From: Thermohalobaculum sp039513195 | Lineage (GTDB): Bacteria > Pseudomonadota > Alphaproteobacteria > Rhodobacterales > Rhodobacteraceae | Direction: 5' to 3' | DNA: 64,000 bases | NCBI GenBank assembly: GCA_039513195.1 | Contig: JBCCRM010000025.1 | Coordinates: forward strand, 1-64,000 | In this document: positions 59,022 through 64,000 of the stretch, in pieces | How the letters are laid out: the number at the start of each line of letters is the position of its first letter | Numbering within the stretch: the first letter of the stretch is position 1 | Notes under the pieces: model-generated | The model's database searches: none | Told to the model about the DNA's origin: nothing | The model's input: only the letters and a program-made list of their open reading frames with translations | Translations under genes and position numbers: made by a program

Positions 59022-59975
59022 TTAAACGGCCAGCGCCCTTTTGGTCGTCGCGGCGAGAAAGTTCATTGTCGCCCGGATCCGAGCGAGGCCGACCAAGTCG
59101 GGATGCGTCAACAACCAGCAATCGTCGACGCACCCGACGGATTTCGACAGCACCGGCTTCAGCTCCGCGCGCGCCTCGCCGACATATCTGGGGAGCGCGA
59201 CGATCCCAATTCCGCTCTTCGCGGCCTCGGCCTGGGCCACGACGTTTTCCGCTCGGAACGAGCGATGGGCGCTCGGCGCGATCCTAGCAAGCAACTTCGA
59301 CTGCGACGCGCTGGCCAAGTTGCCCGCCGAGTCGATGATGTCATGACCGTTCAGCTCTTCGGGCCTCTGGGGCATTCCCCGATCCGCGAGGTATCCCTCG
59401 CTCGCGTAGAGGCCGAAGCGAACCTGGCCGAGCTTCTTTCCGATGAGAGCGTCTTGCAGCGGATCGCCTATTCGGACCGCCACATCGGCGTCGCGGTTGA
59501 GGAGATTCAGTTTCGAGGAGCCTAGCTGCAAATCGATGCGGATCTCCGGGTTCGACTGCGCGAACGATGCGACGACTGGCGCGACGATAGCAGTGCCGAG
59601 GCCGCACGGCGCCGCAACACTGACCTCGCCGGTCAATCTGCCGTCGCGCCCGTGAACGGTTTCGCCGATAGCAATCGTCTCGCTCTCGATGCGCTCCACC
59701 CGTTCCAGGATGGCAGCCCCGTCGGCCGTAATGACAGCGCCATTCGGGCGGCGGTCGAAGAGCCGAACCCCCAGCTCTGTCTCGAGCATTTTGAGCTGAC
59801 GGCTGACGGTGGGCGGGCTTTCCCGCAAAAGTCGCGCCGCCCCGGTAACGCTGCCGGCGCGGGCGACGGCCAGCACGTATCGAAGCACATTCCAGTTTTG
59901 TTGGATCGCGTCGCTTCTGAGGCCATTCAGAACTTTAGACACGCGCTTCTCTCCATCGATCGATGTCCTGTCCAT
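59022..59975 (-). CDS. LysR-family transcriptional regulator
   Basis: About 317 residues from ATG 59975. The winged HTH is NVLRYVLAVARAGSVTGAAR, then LLRESPPTVSRQLKMLETEL and GVRLFDRR. A LysR substrate domain follows with GEVSVAAPCGLGTAIVAPVV and DADVAVRIGDP. The layout is close to the GcvA/AmpR-like group that acts alone. Target unknown; the upstream region leads to the RTX gene. ATG 60044 is an alternative start. Confidence 0.88.
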   Translation of the reverse strand: MDRTSIDGEKRVSKVLNGLRSDAIQQNWNVLRYVLAVARAGSVTGAARLLRESPPTVSRQLKMLETELGVRLFDRRPNGAVITADGAAILERVERIESETIAIGETVHGRDGRLTGEVSVAAPCGLGTAIVAPVVASFAQSNPEIRIDLQLGSSKLNLLNRDADVAVRIGDPLQDALIGKKLGQVRFGLYASEGYLADRGMPQRPEELNGHDIIDSAGNLASASQSKLLARIAPSAHRSFRAENVVAQAEAAKSGIGIVALPRYVGEARAELKPVLSKSVGCVDDCWLLTHPDLVGLARIRATMNFLAATTKRALAV

Positions 59976-60044
59976 TAATTGGGCTGCGGCGAAGCCCCCA
60001 AAAGAGCCGCATTTAAGTGACGGCTCAGCGGGGCGGGGTTTCAT

Positions 60045-60547
60045 CCGCTCGCATCACACAACGGTGACCGCGGTACGGTTGGACCGACGGCTTAGTTGCA
60101 AAGGTCCCGGCACGATTTTGACAAGAGGGTTTTCAGAATCTGCTGTTCCCACACTGAACGGTATTGTGAAGAATTCACCCGTCTTCGAAGACCAGAGTGT
60201 AAGGAGGGCCGTGTTTGACTGTCCGATTAGTTGTTTTTCCAAGTCAAAAGGGTGAAGTTGCGATGCATGCTTATGAATACAATGCCTGTACTTCCAGGCT
60301 CGCCCTGACGCTGCGACGCCGCTCGCGAACGCCGCAGCGGGAATGACATCGACGCGCCGCCCGCATGCGCGCGCCACACATCTTCGTGCGCTTCGGCGGT
60401 CTCAGTTTATGAGGGCACCAACGCATCCTCGCACAGCCGGGCTCGTGCGGCGAGGAACGAAGCGAATGACGCTCTCCGGAATTCAGAAACACAGCGGCAG
60501 ATCGGGCGAAACCGACAGGATGCCTGCGTTGCAGAGGAGACGACACG
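60045..60547. other. Non-coding region before the RTX gene
   Basis: Divergent region between the LysR gene and the RTX protein gene. AT-richer around 60110-60260 (TTTGACTGTCCGATTAGTTG), so promoters are expected there. GAGGAGACGAC lies 5-15 bases before the RTX ATG. No small gene is supported. Confidence 0.4.
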
Positions 60548-63500
60548 ATGCCATCCACGATCATACCAGGAATGCCAGGTAACGATAACTTGCTGGGCAC
60601 GGATGGCGATGACCTGATCCAGGGTCTTGCCGGCGACGATACGATTACGGGCGGCCTCGGCAGCGATGTGCTGGATGGCGGCCCCGGAACGGATACCGCG
60701 AGCTTCGACGGCGTCGATCTCGGTGTTGAAGCGAGCCTCGACAGCGGAGAGGCGCTGCGGGAGACCGGCTTTGCGGTCTCGGTGCGGGGCGTGCCGCTCG
60801 CGTCGCTCACGACCGATCAAACCCCGGCGGAACTGATCGACGAGGCCGTTGCGGACAACCTCTACTACAATATTCATACCACGGATTTCCCGGGCGGTGA
60901 GATCCGAGGACAGTTGCTTCTACAGTCCGATACGGTCGAGGACGGCGTCCGCGTGATCGTCTTGACGGCGACGCTTGACGCCGCGCAAGAGCCGGGTCCT
61001 ACCTCGGATTCGGAGGCCACTGGGACCGGCACCGTGGTGATCGTCGATGATGGCACCAGCGTCATCTATAGCTCCGAGCTAGAGGTGACCGGCCTCTCGA
61101 CTGCCGATCTATTGCCGGTGGCCGGTGTGAGTTCCATTCACCTTCACAATGCGCCGGCCGGCGTCAACGGGCCAGTGATCACGGACATCATCCAGGACGC
61201 TGGGGGCGATATCAATGGCGTGGCCCAGTCGCCTGCAGCCGACACCGGCGATGGCGATGTCTTCCGCGAGACGTCGGAGAACGACGTCATTATCGGCTTC
61301 GAGAACCTGTCAGGCTCCAGCGACGGTGATGTGCTGGAAGGCTCTTCCGGGGCCAATCTGATTGAAGGGCTGGATGGAAATGATGTCCTGCGCGGCCTCG
61401 GTGGCGGTGATACGCTGTTCGGCGGCGCAGGGGATGACACCCTGGCCGGAGGCGGTGGCGCCGACACGATCGACGGTGGCGATGGCTTCGACATCTATGA
61501 CTTTTCCGACATCAACGCGGCAGCCGCCGATCCCTCGATCGCGGGGGTGACGGTCAATCTGAACGCAGACGGCACGGGCGACGCCATGTATCTGGGCGGC
61601 GGCGGCGTTGCTGGTGCCCCGGTGATCATGGAGACCTTCACTGGCATCGAGGGTGCGATCGGCAGCGTCAACGACGACACGATCATCGCGACCGGAGCCG
61701 CAGGGAACCTCATCGACGGCGGCGCGGGCGACGACTTCATCGCAGGCGGTGGCGGCACCGACACGCTTGATGGCGGCGATGGGATCGATACCAACAGCTT
61801 CAGCACCATCGGCGTTGGCGTGGTCGCTGACCTTGGCACCGGCATTGCGGCCTATCAGCCCGCGCCGGGCGTCACGGTGCAGGAAAACTTCGCGAATTTC
61901 GAGAACCTCGACGGTTCGGCACAGGATGATCTGCTGTTCGGCGACGGCGGGTCGAATGTACTGGCCGGCAACGATGGCAACGACATGCTGGAGGGTCGCG
62001 GCGGTAGCGATGTAATCGAGGGCGGCGCTGGCGACGACGAGATCCTCGGCGGCGGCGGCAGCGACTTCACCGATGGCGGCGACGGCGTCGACACCGTCTC
62101 CTTCGCCGATATCGGCGTAGGCGTCACGGCCAACCTGGCCGAAGAGGCCGCCGTGTATGTGGTTGGCGACAATCAAATCGTCGACCAGGTTCTCAACTTC
62201 GAGAACATCACCGGTTCGGCCAGCGACGACAATCTCACCGGCGACGCGGGCGACAACCTGATAGCCGGTGGCGATGGCGCCGACAGTCTAAACGGCGGGG
62301 CCGGAAACGATATCCTCCGCGGCGACGCGGTCGGTGACGGCGAAGCGGTCACGGTCACGATCAACAACACCCTGCCCGAGGGCGGCACCTTCGCGACCCC
62401 GCTCTGGTTCGGCTTCCATGACGGTAATCTGGACACTGATCCCAGCGGTCTATCCAGCTTCGACTTCTGGACCGAAGGCGAGGCCGCGAGCCTGGGTCTG
62501 GAGCGTATCGCTGAAGACGGGACGGTCGAGACGATCTCGGCTGAGTTCAACCAGCAGACCGGCGACGGCGGCGTCGACGCCACTCTTCTGGGCGAAAACG
62601 GCTTCATCGCGCCCGGCGAGACCGCGACCTTCACGATCAACGTCAACCCGGATGACGTCGGCCAAGGCTTCTTTAGCTGGGGCTTGATGGTGATCCCGTC
62701 GAACGATGCGTTCCTCGCAGTGCCGGATGATCCTCTGGCGGATCCGATCTTTGATGAGGACGGCAACTTTATCGGCGATCAGCTGGTGATCGTGCGCACC
62801 GGAGCGGACGTGATCGACGCGGGCACTGAGGTCAACAACGAGCTCGACGCCGCATTCCTGAACCAGACGGCGCCCAACACAGGCCTGGATGAAAACGGCG
62901 TGGCTCTGTTCCATCCGGGCTTCAATGGCTCGGCCGGGAATCCTGTCGGCGACGGCGATCAGCTCGTCCTCGGCGGAACGACCCCGGGAGGCGTGATTGA
63001 TCCCATCATCGGTGACTTCACCCTCGACGACGATGTGTTGCTTACCATCGACATCGATTTGCTTACGGGTTCCAACGACGTCCTCAACGGCGGCGCCGGC
63101 GACGACACCCTCGAAGGCGGCGGTGGCAGCGACGTGTTCGTGGTCGGGTCGGGAAGCGGCATGGACGTCGTGGTCGACTTCGAGGCCGGAACGGACGGAG
63201 ACCAAGTCGATGTCTCGACGCTCGGCTTTGCGATGCTCTCGGACGTACTCGACGCGTCCATGGATGACGGCGGCGATCTGGTCATAGATCTCGGCGGCAG
63301 CGACAGCATCACGCTCGAAAACGTCCTGGCTGGCGACCTGGTGGAGGAGAACTTCATCTTCGCCGATGACGACCTCGACCTGGTCGGCAGTCCAGAGGCC
63401 GACACCCTGACCGGCGGCAACGGCGACGATCGCATCGTTGGGCTCGACGGCGACGACGATCTTTTCGGCGATGCCGGTATGGACCTGATCGTGGCAGGTG

Positions 63501-64000
63501 CCGGTGACGACAGCGCCTCTGGTGGCAGCGGCGACGACATCGTCCGGGGGGGTGACGGCGACGACATGCTGTTCGGCGGCGACGGTGTCGACCGACTGAT
63601 CGGCTCTGGCGGCGACGACACGATCTCCGGCGGTGCGGACGCAGACGTGCTCGCCGGCAATGCGGGCGAGGACGTGCTCGATGGCGGCTTCGGCGACGAC
63701 CGGGTCCTCGGCGGCGCAGATAATGATGACCTGCAAGGCGGGGCGGGCGACGACGTGCTCGCCGGCGGCGGCGGGGATGACATCCTCGCCGGCGGCACGG
63801 GCGACGATGTGCTGATCGGCAATGCTGGCGACGACCAGCTTGCCGGCGGCGCGGGCAACGATGTGCTGCGCAGCGGCGGCGGGCAAGACACCTTTGTTTT
63901 CATCACGGGTGGCGGGCGCGACGTCGGTGTGGACTTCTCGGTCGCCAACGACTTCCTCGACTTCTCTGGGAGCGCCCTTGCCGGGCTCTCGGCGGAGGAG
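60548..64000 (+). CDS. Large RTX-repeat Ca2+-binding protein with CHRD-like and spondin-N-like domains (3' end outside window)
   Basis: One uninterrupted frame of 1151 codons from ATG 60548 to the window end. It opens with RTX nonapeptides (GDDLIQGLAGDDTITGGLGS), then a CHRD-like region at about residues 75-220 (NLYYNIHTTDFPGGEIRGQL, SIHLHNAPAGVNGPVI). RTX blocks follow (about 265-600), then a spondin-N-like domain at 595-720 (VTVTINNTLPEGG, TPLWFGFHDGN) and further dense GGxGxDxLx repeats (about 840 on). There is no N-terminal signal, which suits type I secretion with the signal at the missing C-terminus. Likely a secreted adhesin or surface protein. Confidence 0.9.
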   Translation, partial: MPSTIIPGMPGNDNLLGTDGDDLIQGLAGDDTITGGLGSDVLDGGPGTDTASFDGVDLGVEASLDSGEALRETGFAVSVRGVPLASLTTDQTPAELIDEAVADNLYYNIHTTDFPGGEIRGQLLLQSDTVEDGVRVIVLTATLDAAQEPGPTSDSEATGTGTVVIVDDGTSVIYSSELEVTGLSTADLLPVAGVSSIHLHNAPAGVNGPVITDIIQDAGGDINGVAQSPAADTGDGDVFRETSENDVIIGFENLSGSSDGDVLEGSSGANLIEGLDGNDVLRGLGGGDTLFGGAGDDTLAGGGGADTIDGGDGFDIYDFSDINAAAADPSIAGVTVNLNADGTGDAMYLGGGGVAGAPVIMETFTGIEGAIGSVNDDTIIATGAAGNLIDGGAGDDFIAGGGGTDTLDGGDGIDTNSFSTIGVGVVADLGTGIAAYQPAPGVTVQENFANFENLDGSAQDDLLFGDGGSNVLAGNDGNDMLEGRGGSDVIEGGAGDDEILGGGGSDFTDGGDGVDTVSFADIGVGVTANLAEEAAVYVVGDNQIVDQVLNFENITGSASDDNLTGDAGDNLIAGGDGADSLNGGAGNDILRGDAVGDGEAVTVTINNTLPEGGTFATPLWFGFHDGNLDTDPSGLSSFDFWTEGEAASLGLERIAEDGTVETISAEFNQQTGDGGVDATLLGENGFIAPGETATFTINVNPDDVGQGFFSWGLMVIPSNDAFLAVPDDPLADPIFDEDGNFIGDQLVIVRTGADVIDAGTEVNNELDAAFLNQTAPNTGLDENGVALFHPGFNGSAGNPVGDGDQLVLGGTTPGGVIDPIIGDFTLDDDVLLTIDIDLLTGSNDVLNGGAGDDTLEGGGGSDVFVVGSGSGMDVVVDFEAGTDGDQVDVSTLGFAMLSDVLDASMDDGGDLVIDLGGSDSITLENVLAGDLVEENFIFADDDLDLVGSPEADTLTGGNGDDRIVGLDGDDDLFGDAGMDLIVAGAGDDSASGGSGDDIVRGGDGDDMLFGGDGVDRLIGSGGDDTISGGADADVLAGNAGEDVLDGGFGDDRVLGGADNDDLQGGAGDDVLAGGGGDDILAGGTGDDVLIGNAGDDQLAGGAGNDVLRSGGGQDTFVFITGGGRDVGVDFSVANDFLDFSGSALAGLSAEE

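Noticed and set aside
62450..63886. A long open frame opposite the RTX protein gene.
   Set aside because: It is produced by the repetitive GGCGGCGACGAC-type codons of the RTX repeats read backwards; the forward frame has clear domains.
60600..64000. The regular repeats here suggested a CRISPR array or a microsatellite.
   Set aside because: The period fits 9-residue RTX units in one open frame, with no constant repeat and unique spacers of equal length.

Overview
The window is high-GC DNA of an alphaproteobacterium, most likely Rhodobacterales-like. This rests on gene content and style: a urtABCDE + ureDABCEFG block, an aa3-type oxidase subunit I, PqqA/PqqB, DUF6065/DUF6165 and DUF1127 proteins, and tight ATGA/GTGA gene overlaps. 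No rRNA marker is present, so the genus cannot be named.

Layout. 1-4455 is a decayed mobile region: an IS110 transposase with an in-frame TAG, a serine resolvase, a toxin-antitoxin pair whose toxin has a TAG, a truncated ankyrin gene, and a truncated, frameshifted large serine recombinase abutting tRNA-Leu(GAG). 4533-16000 is mostly housekeeping: lipB, ctaD, a TPR/glycosyltransferase-like operon, mgtE, a PhnD-like pseudogene and a MoxR/VWA operon. 16271-30014 is a urea module: on the minus strand the urea ABC transporter urtABCDE with an NTF2-like gene inside, and divergently the urease genes ureD-A-B-C-E-F-G with extra genes between them (27-codon ORF, Tat-exported cyclase-family protein, lipoprotein, DUF1127 protein, GNAT-like protein). 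30392-32625 holds a uronate dehydrogenase pseudogene, a thioredoxin-fold protein and rpe.

32871-44952 is the most interesting part. An IPNS-type 2-oxoglutarate oxygenase is divergent from a sigma-54-driven polyamine-type ABC transporter plus cysteine hydrolase. Then comes an operon with a near-consensus sigma-54 promoter whose predicted start lies at the 5' end of a clear guanidine-I (ykkC) riboswitch. It is followed by a nitrate/taurine-type ABC transporter, a ureohydrolase resembling the Ni-dependent guanidine hydrolase GdmH, and a small His-rich protein of no family I recognise. Guanidine imported here would be split to ammonium and urea, and the urease 15 kb away would finish the job, so 16-45 kb reads as a nitrogen-scavenging island.

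45000-64000 holds two large hairpins sharing a conserved core, galE, a caspase-like protein, an ADH, pqqA-pqqB, two polysaccharide-type glycosyltransferase genes, tRNA-Thr(TGT), an IS21 remnant, regulators, a patatin lipoprotein and the 5' part of a very large RTX-repeat protein (CHRD-like and spondin-N-like domains) that runs off the right edge. Two families of dispersed non-coding palindromic repeats (three and two copies) lie between genes. Family names come from motif recognition by eye, without database searches.
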